The notes: generated by a model not told the origin, from the letters alone. Shown: positions 9,558 to 17,656, counted from the stretch's first letter. The stretch is DNA of 64,000 bases from Chlorobiaceae bacterium (GCA_013334865.1 JAAXWS010000002.1:147543-211542), one strand, 5' to 3'. Program-made: numbers and translations.

Positions 9558-10025
9558 TCATTGAACACACGATAAACGTTCTCGCTTCTGGACCTGAGCA
9601 GACCTCATTGACGCCAGAGCCTGTCGAACCCGGCTCACATCCTCACGCGCGACCATCTCCGGGCTGGTCACGCCGAACTTGTGCAGCAGGAACGAATGAT
9701 ACGCCGCCATGGCCGTCCCCCGGCTCTTCTGCACCGTCACATCCATCCACATCGCCTCCAGCATCCGGAGCTGCTTCGCCGTCGCCCACTCCGCTCCACG
9801 CCGCCCGAGATCCGCGTACCGTTTCGGAGGTCGTGCTTGACCCTGCCCCTGATCCTGACCCGACACCTTCTGCAGGAATGATATCAGCTCCGCCGCCTGC
9901 TTCAAGTCCAGATCCTTGCACGACGAAACACCATACCCTGCCAGCAGAGCCCGGTAATCCTCATCCTCGATCTGCGCTGCTCGCTGCAGCGTCTTGATCC
10001 GCTTGATCAGCATATTGTTCAGCAT
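9558..10025 (-). CDS. GemA/gp16-like regulatory protein (DUF1018)
   Basis: MLNNMLIKRIKTLQRAAQIEDEDYRALLAGYGVSSCKDL...ATAKQLRMLEAMWMDV. Confidence 0.75.
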   Translation of the reverse strand: MLNNMLIKRIKTLQRAAQIEDEDYRALLAGYGVSSCKDLDLKQAAELISFLQKVSGQDQGQGQARPPKRYADLGRRGAEWATAKQLRMLEAMWMDVTVQKSRGTAMAAYHSFLLHKFGVTSPEMVAREDVSRVRQALASMRSAQVQKRERLSCVQ

Positions 10026-10035
10026 GGGACCTCTA

Positions 10036-10425
10036 TCATTTTGCCTTTGAATAACGTTCATTGATCAACCTGTCATACTCTGCCATCAGCGACGTCTCTT
10101 TTTTCATCCGAGCGCGCGACCGATCTATATAATCAGCAGCCTCCTGTCCCCGGAACTCTCGGCAACGCTCCCGATCAGCCTTAGCCTCATTGCAGAGATC
10201 CTTCATCGCTGAGTCATTTCGATCAAACAACACCTGATACGCCTCATCAAGCACATCGAACCACATTACATTACCCGCCACTCGGCAGAAAAGATCAATG
10301 ATCATCTCTTTCGTCATTCTGTTCAGAGCCCTCCTCAACCGAAGGGCTAACTCGTTCTTCTCCTTACGAAGAGCCCCGTATTTATCATCACATGTTTTCT
10401 CCAGATATCCCTGCGACTCAGCCAT
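10036..10425 (-). CDS. hypothetical phage early protein
   Basis: MAESQGYLEKTCDDKYGALRKEKNELALRLRRALNRMTKEMI...; charged helical protein. Confidence 0.5.
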   Translation of the reverse strand: MAESQGYLEKTCDDKYGALRKEKNELALRLRRALNRMTKEMIIDLFCRVAGNVMWFDVLDEAYQVLFDRNDSAMKDLCNEAKADRERCREFRGQEAADYIDRSRARMKKETSLMAEYDRLINERYSKAK

Positions 10426-10441
10426 ATCTACTTCCGTTTTA

Positions 10442-10690
10442 TTAATCTTTCCTTCCAATGACAGACATGGAAAAAACGACATATCCCGATTGTTGCTTAA
10501 ACCCGGTAACATAGCTTATCGTAGCTGTTGCCGAACGATCAGTGAACTTCTTCGTGACCTCGTCAATTTCACTTAAAACGACGATATCACCCCGCTGGAA
10601 CCCTCGATCATCCTTCCGGATTTCAAACGTCTTTTCTCCGCTAACCACCGCCTCAAAAAACGGTCTTTCAATCTTCAGATAATGAGTCAT
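10442..10690 (-). CDS. DUF3850 / ASCH-like small protein
   Basis: MTHYLKIERPFFEAVVSGEKTFEIRKDDRGFQRGDIVVLSEID resembles DUF3850 (LKi.p.F..v..G.K.FEiRk.DR.f..GD.l.L.E). Confidence 0.75.
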   Translation of the reverse strand: MTHYLKIERPFFEAVVSGEKTFEIRKDDRGFQRGDIVVLSEIDEVTKKFTDRSATATISYVTGFKQQSGYVVFSMSVIGRKD

Positions 10691-10735
10691 TACTCCCTCC
10701 AATGATTTCGCAAACGTCACAGATACATCTATTCT

Positions 10736-10799
10736 TGGCGCCCCCGGAGGGAGTCGAACCCTCCTGACCCGCCGCTCGGCATCTGCCACGGCAAGGGGC
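10736..10799 (-). ncRNA. tRNA-like element (compact, no normal anticodon arm)
   Basis: RNA GCCCCUUGCCGUGGCAGAUGCCGAGCGGCGGGUCAGGAGGGUUCGACUCCCUCCGGGGGCGCCA: acceptor GCCCCUU/CGGGGGC (6 of 7 pairs), T-arm GAGGG-UUCGACU-CCCUC, discriminator G plus encoded CCA. Confidence 0.55.
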
Positions 10800-10806
10800 G
10801 AAACCC

Positions 10807-10834
10807 ATGTTCACGAAACGAATTTCGTAAACAT
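10807..10834. promoter_or_regulatory. 28-nt imperfect palindrome between AP2-like gene and tRNA-like element
   Basis: ATGTTcACGAAA-CGAA-TTTCGTaAACAT; 11 bp with one mismatch. Confidence 0.55.
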
Positions 10835-11424
10835 CACACCTTGTACTTCACGATCCTGCCTGCCTCCTCCCGCATCCCGGCCTCGATCTCCTCAACCCTG
10901 ACATCACCAGTCATCCGCAGGTACTCCGCAAGCGCCAACACCTGGCCGATCCGGCGGGCAAGCGTCCGCTCCTCCTGCCCGGTCATCGGCGACCGTCGGC
11001 GACTGGCGTCCTCATCCGGCCACCCCGCCTCAGCCCGGTTCACCATCCGCGACACCTCACGCATGACGGTCCCGCACCGCACCAGAGCCCTACGACGAAC
11101 CGACACCTTCGGCGCCCGGTGGTGCCGGCGGAACGACGCCGCCGGATACCACTCCTTCACCTGCTCTTTTGTCATCGTCGAACGGCAGAACTTCCGCTCA
11201 GCGTCACGCCTCGCCGTAATCGCTGCCGCCTTCGTCTGGAACAGGCCGTGATACACTTGGTGCCGGCCGATATGCAGGTACGCCCGCCACGCCCGATACT
11301 TGGGGCTCCACGCAACGCCCATCACATCCTCGGTATCAGTCAGGTCACAAACCACCTCCTGCTCAACGGTCAACCCGACCGGAGTCAACTCCGTCAGGAA
11401 GACGGACTTCTTAGACCTTGCCAT
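10834..11424 (-). CDS. AP2-like DNA-binding domain protein (phage early)
   Basis: GVAWSPKYRAWRAYLHIGRHQVYHGLFQTKAAAITARRDAERKF resembles AP2 domains found in phage HNH endonucleases; no HNH motif seen. Confidence 0.6.
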   Translation of the reverse strand: MARSKKSVFLTELTPVGLTVEQEVVCDLTDTEDVMGVAWSPKYRAWRAYLHIGRHQVYHGLFQTKAAAITARRDAERKFCRSTMTKEQVKEWYPAASFRRHHRAPKVSVRRRALVRCGTVMREVSRMVNRAEAGWPDEDASRRRSPMTGQEERTLARRIGQVLALAEYLRMTGDVRVEEIEAGMREEAGRIVKYKV

Positions 11425-11671
11425 GCTTCGTGCCCTCCTTATCCGTATACATCGTGATTTTCACCATTTTGATATCGCTGCTCGAAACCCCTTTTCGGCC
11501 AAGCGCTACGACCATTTTCATAGCCTCAAGCAGAAAAGACCCACCCGCCAAGACCGGCATAAACCGCTTGTGTCGACCGTCTCCGACGTTCTGCCGAACC
11601 TCGTATCGGGCCAGCGGCATGACCCCGTCTCCGAGGTCAACCCGCTCGACAATGAACTGTCTGCTTTTCAT
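11411..11671 (-). CDS. hypothetical phage early protein
   Basis: 86 aa ORF overlapping both neighbours in an operon-like array. Confidence 0.5.
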   Translation of the reverse strand: MKSRQFIVERVDLGDGVMPLARYEVRQNVGDGRHKRFMPVLAGGSFLLEAMKMVVALGRKGVSSSDIKMVKITMYTDKEGTKHGKV

Positions 11672-11883
11672 CTCGCCACCTCCTGTGCCGCCTCCGGATG
11701 TTTCTGAAAATACCTGTCCACCTCCGGAGGAAACGCGCCGAACGCATCGACAGCATACGCCGCCAGCAGATCCCGCAACTCACGGACCTCGTCCAGCGTC
11801 GAATTAAGCTGCGCCGCTACGGCACGAATCTGTGCCGATCCAACACTCTCATTCCTGGCAGGAATAACCACCGTCCTCATCAT
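11668..11883 (-). CDS. hypothetical phage early protein
   Basis: 71 aa ORF with 4-nt overlaps on both sides. Confidence 0.5.
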   Translation of the reverse strand: MMRTVVIPARNESVGSAQIRAVAAQLNSTLDEVRELRDLLAAYAVDAFGAFPPEVDRYFQKHPEAAQEVAR

Positions 11884-12107
11884 GACACCCTCCTTACGAT
11901 TTTACCCTGTTGCTCAAGCCTTCTTCCTGCCTCCCATACCCAGCAAGCCACCACCTGCATCCGGCACGCGACCCATTGAACCGCCGCCCCGATCGGCAGC
12001 ATGCACAAACCCCAGAACTCAGCCAGGATCGGCCCGATAAACCACAGCACCGCCAAATACCCGACGGCTACGGCCGCCAGTAACCCGTAAACGATATCCA
12101 CATTCAC
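11880..12107 (-). CDS. small membrane protein (GTG start)
   Basis: VNVDIVYGLLAAVAVGYLAVLWFIGPILAEFWGLCMLPIGAAVQ; RBS GGAGGTGCATC before GTG. Confidence 0.5.
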   Translation of the reverse strand: MNVDIVYGLLAAVAVGYLAVLWFIGPILAEFWGLCMLPIGAAVQWVACRMQVVACWVWEAGRRLEQQGKIVRRVS

Positions 12108-12343
12108 GATGCACCTCCTTTGCATTCTTGGACAATGACAAACCACATCAGATAAGCCGCCGCGCGTTGAATCCGGCTAATAGGTCCATGTAACCGCCTG
12201 TCATACATTGGGAGCAGATCAATCAGATGACACGTCGCAGCATTCACCTCCCGAATCAACAGCTCCATTTTCCTGTCCACGCCACACAGCTCCAACGGCG
12301 CAGCATGCACCTCTTTTACCAACAGCTCCATCTCTTCGGTCAT
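12104..12343 (-). CDS. hypothetical phage early protein
   Basis: MTEEMELLVKEVHAAPLELCGVDRKMELLIREVNAATCHL..., ends GGAS*. Confidence 0.45.
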   Translation of the reverse strand: MTEEMELLVKEVHAAPLELCGVDRKMELLIREVNAATCHLIDLLPMYDRRLHGPISRIQRAAAYLMWFVIVQECKGGAS

Positions 12344-12540
12344 GATGCACCTCCATTGCTTTCGTTGTCATCCATCAGGCGCAGCTGGATCCTGATGCAC
12401 ACCGCGTTCACGATCCCGCGATCCGTCAGCACCTCCATCAGCAGCTCCTGCGCCTCGCGCGAATCCACCGAAAACCGGAACATCACCTCGTCGATCAGCT
12501 CCTGCGTCGTCTCACGCATCCTTGGATGTAACCTCGTCAT
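12340..12540 (-). CDS. hypothetical phage early protein
   Basis: MTRLHPRMRETTQELIDEVMFRFSVDSREAQELLMEVLTDRG..., ends GGAS*. Confidence 0.45.
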   Translation of the reverse strand: MTRLHPRMRETTQELIDEVMFRFSVDSREAQELLMEVLTDRGIVNAVCIRIQLRLMDDNESNGGAS

Positions 12541-12839
12541 ACCGCACCCCCTTCGTGTTTGCAAACCAGTTGTCCGAAACTCCGCCGCTCCGTGCAATAA
12601 CCCCAGTGCGGCTCATACCCGGCCACATCAGCACCAGCCTTCCGCACCGTCCGCCCCTCATGCGTCACCAGCGTCACACGGCCGTCACCGGCCTTGAGGT
12701 CGATCTCGCACGGCATCTGCTTGCCGGCCACCGTCTTGATGAAGTGAATCTGCTTGCCGCACACCGGGCACACCGTGTACGGCCCGTCTCCCTTGAGCGT
12801 CACACCGTTAGGCCGGCGCACTGTTGTCGTCGTTTCCAT
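12537..12839 (-). CDS. small zinc-ribbon-like phage protein
   Basis: METTTTVRRPNGVTLKGDGPYTVCPVCGKQIHFIKTVAGKQMPCEIDL. Confidence 0.5.
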   Translation of the reverse strand: METTTTVRRPNGVTLKGDGPYTVCPVCGKQIHFIKTVAGKQMPCEIDLKAGDGRVTLVTHEGRTVRKAGADVAGYEPHWGYCTERRSFGQLVCKHEGGAV

Positions 12840-12850
12840 AGTGCACCCCC

Positions 12851-13810
12851 TCAGAATATCTTGACCGACTCGGCCGTATCGTGGATGATCCGTGGGCTCA
12901 ACTTCTCCCCGGCCTCCACCAGCTCCCGCAGGTTGTAGGTCAGCGTCTCCAGCAGCCTCGCCGATCCGCCGCACGCCTTCAGGAACTCGCTCACGTATCC
13001 GTTCACCTCCGGTATCTCCGTGCTCACCAGCAGCTCCACATCCGACGACACCAGGTCACGCACCGCCATCCGCAGCTTGAACCGATCGACCAGGTACTCA
13101 TGAGACCGGCGAGCTTTCGCCAGCATCGTGTAGAACTGCTCCTGTCCGATGAACAGGAGCCCGGCGCCGCTCCAGTCGTTGATCTGACGGACCGCGTCCA
13201 GCAGGTCGAGCGACAGGTGTTCGGCCTCGTCGATGATGATCAGGCTCTTCTGCTTCGTCAGCTTCTCGCAGATCCCGACCAGGAGGTCATAGCTCGACTT
13301 CGCGTCAACCTCAAGCGGCCTGGCGATCGCACTCATCAGGTGCTTCTTCGTCATAAACGGCGACGACGGCACATACACCACCCCCGAGTTCGACGCAGCG
13401 TACATCTCCGCCGCCGTCGTCTTCCCGCGTCCCGCAGGCCCGGTCACCAGTCCCATCAGTCCCTGCTGATGGCACGACTGCGCCGCTGTGAAAATCGACT
13501 GCGCCACCGTCGTGATCAGGCGGGGGAACTTCCCGGACGCCTTGTTCCCGCTGAAAAACCGCTTCTGCAGGATGCGCTCAATCGCAGAACGGAGCGCCAG
13601 CTCGAACGTCCGGTCGTCGCCACCCTTTCCGTACGTCCCCTTCATCCACGACGACAGCGCAGACCCGGAGTAACCAGCCGATTCGGCAATGAATCGACGC
13701 GTCACCCCATGCTTGCTGATCAACTCCACCAGGCCCCGCAGATCGTCCGCAGACATACCCTGCACCGATTCCGCACCAGGGATCCCTTTCAGTTGTGCAT
13801 GTTCTTCCAT
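12851..13810 (-). CDS. MuB-like AAA+ ATP-dependent target DNA activator
   Basis: N-terminal HTH (TRRFIAESAGYSGSALSSWMKGTY), Walker A GLVTGPAGRGKTTAAEMYAA, Walker B SLIIIDEAEHL. Confidence 0.88.
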   Translation of the reverse strand: MEEHAQLKGIPGAESVQGMSADDLRGLVELISKHGVTRRFIAESAGYSGSALSSWMKGTYGKGGDDRTFELALRSAIERILQKRFFSGNKASGKFPRLITTVAQSIFTAAQSCHQQGLMGLVTGPAGRGKTTAAEMYAASNSGVVYVPSSPFMTKKHLMSAIARPLEVDAKSSYDLLVGICEKLTKQKSLIIIDEAEHLSLDLLDAVRQINDWSGAGLLFIGQEQFYTMLAKARRSHEYLVDRFKLRMAVRDLVSSDVELLVSTEIPEVNGYVSEFLKACGGSARLLETLTYNLRELVEAGEKLSPRIIHDTAESVKIF

Positions 13811-13881
13811 TTTCGTACCCTTGATTGTTGATTGAACTGTTCTTTACCGCCTTCCGAAAGCCTGAGCTGCTACTCAGGCTT

Positions 13882-14160
13882 TCATTTTGTACTACCAATC
13901 GTTCTGCTCTTGACTGAAACGGCTGCGTTGTATATATCGACAGCCTGGTCATACTCATCGAAAAAGCAGTGCACATCGATTCCAGCATGCCAGAACACCA
14001 CAACCGAAGTCTTTTCGCCGTAAATCAGGACAATCTCCCTGATCTTATCCACATCTAACCCAACAGTTGTACCCCGGGCCTCAATCTTGATTTCAGTTGC
14101 TGTACCTTTGGAAAGCGATTCCACGGCACGTACTTCTGGGTTAGTCATTTCACAAATCAT
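13882..14160 (-). CDS. hypothetical phage early protein
   Basis: 92 aa ORF between MuA and MuB genes. Confidence 0.45.
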   Translation of the reverse strand: MICEMTNPEVRAVESLSKGTATEIKIEARGTTVGLDVDKIREIVLIYGEKTSVVVFWHAGIDVHCFFDEYDQAVDIYNAAVSVKSRTIGSTK

Positions 14161-14187
14161 GTCATCTCCATTGTTTGGTTGCTTTAA

Positions 14188-16362
14188 CTACCACTCATCC
14201 TCTTCCCTGTATCGCGCGAGTTTCCTCGCCATAATCTTCTCGTTCAACGCCTCAAGCTCCGCCTGTCTCGATCTCCCGCCATCCGTTCCCGTCTTCTCGA
14301 CGACCATCCGCTGCCGGTCCTCGATCTGTCGCATAGACGGCACAACCCGGGCCTCCTCGGCGGCGATAGCATCGTAATACCCCTTCCCGATAAAGCTCTT
14401 CGCGATCGATTTCGCGGCCTTCTTGATTGCCGATTGCTCGTCGATGGCCTCGCCCAGCCGGCGCTGATCTTCGGCGCTCCCGAGCGTCCTCGCTGCCGGG
14501 TGGATCCCCGTCATAAAATCATCCTGAGCCGTGCAGATCAACTCCTGACCGCTCTCATCGAACACATACACCTGGTGCACGCCATCCTCGTCAAGCAAGT
14601 CGTACTTCACCACGAAGTCCTTTTCACCTGGTCGATACCCGAACAGCTCAGGCGCATAGAAATGGCGACCGAACAGCTTGATCTTCGAGTTCCTCGCGCT
14701 CCGCTTGACCTCGCCCATCATCAGCCACAGCAAGTCATGCTCAGCAATCTGGCGGTTTTCAAACCCTTCAGTGATTCGGACCCGCTCGATCGACTCCTCA
14801 TAGACCTCCAGCGGAGTCCGACCAGGATAAAACGCGCTCTTCGAAGCCGGTTTCTGTGCATACTCCATCACCCACTCGATCAGCAGGGCATTCACCTCGG
14901 TAACCGTCGGTTGTGCCCCGCCCGTCATCCGCTCACGCAGATCACGGTGCAGCTTCTCGTTCCGGCGCTCTGATGCCACCCGGTTTTCGATCGAGTTGCC
15001 CACGTAGGTTGGGAGCCTTTTTTCGAAGGAGTGCATCGTCCCGAAATACCGCTCGATCGGCTTCGACTGGCCGTGGTAGGGCAAGGCATTCACGCACTCG
15101 ATGAACCCATACGGCTTCAGTCGAGAGAACAGACCGGAAAGGTCCTTCTCCTGCACCACATTCCGCGCCGCGTCAGGAACCTTGGTGAAATACTTGCCGG
15201 TAAACGCCCGGCCATTGTCCACATAGAACAGGCGTGGGACGAACCCGAGCGTCTTGATCGCCCGACGATACGCCGAAGCGATCACCGCCGTGTTCTCGGA
15301 CGGCGCAAAATCCCATCCGACCGGCATACCTGATCGGAAATCGAAAACCATCACCAGCGTCATCCGCTTCGGTCGCCCGCTGATGGGATCCAGCATCGTA
15401 AAGTTGAACGTGTGGCCATCGGCGACCAGCTTGTCGCCGACCTCGATCTTGTTGCGATCGCGTTCGATTGAAGGGAGGTAACGGTCATTCAGGGCCTTCT
15501 CGCCGTCACGCATCGTGTCATGGATATAGCCATTGTTCACCAGGTGCTTGCGCAGATACCGGTACATCGTTTCATCGCTGCACCTCGCCGGATACCCGGC
15601 GTTTTTCAGGTCCTTCTTCGCATAATCGATGATCTCGGCATAGGTCAGCTTGTTGGCGAACAAGGCGTACTTCAGCAGCGCCTCACCCTCAGCCATCGAC
15701 ACCATAACCAGCCCCTTCGAAGTCCCATACTTCGGAGCCACCCCAAGCGGGTCGCCTTCCGCCGCATCGAGATCCTTCTGCCACCGGTCCAGCGTCTTCC
15801 ATGACACCGATGCGATCGCTTTACGCTCATCCTCGAGCTCGAGGAACCCTCCCCGGTTGTACCGCTCGCAAAACGCTGCTTTCCGGTCAATCAAACCGCC
15901 CCGGTCACCAGCGATAAACTGCCGGTACAGCTTCAGGATCGAATGTCTGGTGTACGCCTTTTTCTGGTTGTGACCAGCCGTCGCGGTCCGTGCTCTGAAC
16001 GCCCGATTTCGCTCCTCGATCTCCTCCGGAGTCATCGGTTTTATCCCGCGAATCTGGCGGACAAATGCCTCCCTCGCCTGGTCAGGAAGTGCCGTAAAAT
16101 TGATCTGGTAAGGACGCCTGCGGTCGGACTCATCAACCCGCTGCAGATTGGCGTATTTTTGCTTCTTCAGGCGGTCCTTTATCGTCCGCTCTGGATTGCC
16201 CGACCATTGCGCGAACTGGGATACGGATAACCACCCGCCATTCACCCGTAACTCACCTAATTCCTGTTCGTTAAGTGTTATCAGGCAACCAAAAACAACA
16301 TTGCCCGAAATATTGCCCGAATATTGCCCGACTTTTTCGCCAGGATTAAAGGGGATAATCAT
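14188..16362 (-). CDS. Mu-type transposase A (DDE integrase core)
   Basis: 724 aa; N-terminal Mu-type HTH, VADGHTFNFTMLDPISGRPKRMTLVMVFDFRSGMPVGWDFAPSENT, YVDNGRAF, C-terminal Mu domain LFGRHFYAPELFGYRPGEKDFVVKYD. Confidence 0.93.
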   Translation of the reverse strand: MIIPFNPGEKVGQYSGNISGNVVFGCLITLNEQELGELRVNGGWLSVSQFAQWSGNPERTIKDRLKKQKYANLQRVDESDRRRPYQINFTALPDQAREAFVRQIRGIKPMTPEEIEERNRAFRARTATAGHNQKKAYTRHSILKLYRQFIAGDRGGLIDRKAAFCERYNRGGFLELEDERKAIASVSWKTLDRWQKDLDAAEGDPLGVAPKYGTSKGLVMVSMAEGEALLKYALFANKLTYAEIIDYAKKDLKNAGYPARCSDETMYRYLRKHLVNNGYIHDTMRDGEKALNDRYLPSIERDRNKIEVGDKLVADGHTFNFTMLDPISGRPKRMTLVMVFDFRSGMPVGWDFAPSENTAVIASAYRRAIKTLGFVPRLFYVDNGRAFTGKYFTKVPDAARNVVQEKDLSGLFSRLKPYGFIECVNALPYHGQSKPIERYFGTMHSFEKRLPTYVGNSIENRVASERRNEKLHRDLRERMTGGAQPTVTEVNALLIEWVMEYAQKPASKSAFYPGRTPLEVYEESIERVRITEGFENRQIAEHDLLWLMMGEVKRSARNSKIKLFGRHFYAPELFGYRPGEKDFVVKYDLLDEDGVHQVYVFDESGQELICTAQDDFMTGIHPAARTLGSAEDQRRLGEAIDEQSAIKKAAKSIAKSFIGKGYYDAIAAEEARVVPSMRQIEDRQRMVVEKTGTDGGRSRQAELEALNEKIMARKLARYREEDEW

Positions 16363-16364
16363 GG

Positions 16365-16586
16365 TCAGACGGCTTTACGGAGCGTTTCACGAAGACTCCT
16401 TGTCAGCTCTTTGCTGGCGGCGATTCGTGCTTCGAGGTGTCGCTGGAAAACCTCGGCATATCGTGGAGATGGTGTTTCACTTCCGAATAGACTGTTGTGC
16501 ACCGTGCAGGGCTTGACGCCCATTTCATCGGCTATGTCCTTGATGATCCCGCGATAGGGGTACCTGCGAAGATCGAGCCGTTTCAT
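16365..16586 (-). CDS. Ner-like small DNA-binding protein
   Basis: Directly upstream of MuA; HTH-like GIIKDIADEMGVKPCTVHNSLFG. Confidence 0.55.
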   Translation of the reverse strand: MKRLDLRRYPYRGIIKDIADEMGVKPCTVHNSLFGSETPSPRYAEVFQRHLEARIAASKELTRSLRETLRKAV

Positions 16587-16640
16587 ACTTCTTGGATTTG
16601 GTTATATTTCTAATAACTTTCAGAAAGATAACTCAAATAT

Positions 16641-17171
16641 GTGAGCATGTCAAATAAAAAGCTCGAAAATGTGAGCGACATTATCGAGCGATTAAAAAAA
16701 GCCACCAATTCCTGCAATGACGCTGAATTAGCGCGTTTACTCGGTATCGGTTCAAGCCGCATTCCTATGTGGAAGAAGCGAGGTGTGATCGATATGCTCT
16801 TGGTAGCTCAAAAGTGTGAGCGAGTGAGCACTGATTGGCTGTTGACAGGGGAAGGGGAGATGTTGAGTGTGAAACAACCGTTGAACGGCCGTGAAGAAGA
16901 GATTAAACGGAAGTTTAAGGTCGAGGATGACGAAGGATACTATCGTGGAGGGAATGTCTACATGGTGCCCGCGATCGGGCCGCTGCAGACGCCGGAAAAG
17001 ATCAAAGACGGGGACGTTTTATTCATAGACCCACAGGCAACGCCGGAAGACGGCGATTTTGTCCTGGTAAAGACGCCAGAAGGCCCGAAAATCGAGAGGT
17101 ATCAGCCAGGAGAGCCCATTGTCGGCGTCCTGGTCAAGCTGATCCGCGAACGCAGCATCCTCCGGCAATAA
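16641..17171 (+). CDS. CI/c-type repressor with S24-like C-terminus
   Basis: NDAELARLLGIGSSRIPMWKKRGVIDMLLVAQKCERVSTDWLLTGEGEM matches the phage CI HTH pattern; C-terminal GDVLFIDPQATPEDGDFVLVKTPEG. Divergent from Ner/MuA. Confidence 0.8.
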   Translation: MSMSNKKLENVSDIIERLKKATNSCNDAELARLLGIGSSRIPMWKKRGVIDMLLVAQKCERVSTDWLLTGEGEMLSVKQPLNGREEEIKRKFKVEDDEGYYRGGNVYMVPAIGPLQTPEKIKDGDVLFIDPQATPEDGDFVLVKTPEGPKIERYQPGEPIVGVLVKLIRERSILRQ

Positions 17172-17180
17172 CGCGCGAAA

Positions 17181-17317
17181 TTTCTCAAACTGCTCGCCCA
17201 AAAACGGCAAAAACCGGCAATTTCTCAAACCGTAATTTTCGACCACCAAAACCCGCAAACCCGCACCAGCCGCCTTTCTTCTCTCTTTTTCTCATTTTTT
17301 CCCATTTCTCAAACTGC
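17181..17317. repeat. three direct repeats TTTCTCAAAC(T/C)G, putative transposase end-binding sites
   Basis: TTTCTCAAACTGC at 17181-17193, TTTCTCAAACCG at 17221-17232, TTTCTCAAACTGC at 17305-17317. Confidence 0.55.
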
Positions 17318-17329
17318 CTGTTGAATTAT

Positions 17330-17491
17330 AACCTCCATGCGGCCGACCGCCTGGAAAAGCCATGGCAGAAGCTGGCCGAGCGCGATACCGGCGACGATGC
17401 AGAGGAATACCCACACGGTCAGGTAGCGCTCGAACACGCTCATTGCCGCGCCTGCGGATTTATTGGATGTGACTTCACATTGGACGGACAT
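17330..17491 (-). pseudogene. acr3: acr3 arsenite efflux pump, N-terminal fragment interrupted by the prophage
   Basis: MSVQCEVTSNKSAGAAMSVFERYLTVWVFLCIVAGIALGQLLPWLFQAVGRMEV, then IIQQAV* encoded by phage DNA. ACR3 proteins normally continue after RMEV (typically AQVNLPV). Confidence 0.85.
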
Positions 17492-17656
17492 GGTTGATCT
17501 GGTTTTATTGCGGTTCTGAAAAAGCTGGACGTGGCAGGTGATCTGCATCAGCGAATCGTAAACGGCCGTGAACCTCTGGCGTGACGATCACGGAACACCG
17601 GCCGGGACGGACAGATGAAAAGCACATTGCTGGTTATGCGTTCAAAGTCATGATTG

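Larger units (their letters stand above)
3776..17329. mobile_element. Mu-like transposable prophage remnant inserted in acr3; left part deleted
   Basis: Contains repressor, Ner-like, MuA, MuB, GemA, Mor-like, gpG, MuF, portal and terminase genes. No major capsid, protease, tail or lysis genes. Left edge falls within a gp27-like fragment; right edge interrupts acr3. Confidence 0.88.

Noticed and set aside
10736-10799. Calling this a normal tRNA gene
   Set aside because: Only 29 nt separate acceptor and T-arm, insufficient for D and anticodon arms; recorded as tRNA-like only.
12881-13831. 316-aa plus-strand ORF opposite MuB
   Set aside because: R/H/Q-rich antisense shadow of the MuB gene.
16630-16830. 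GTGAGC repeats near the repressor start as operators
   Set aside because: Short, irregularly spaced and partly inside the coding region; could easily be chance.
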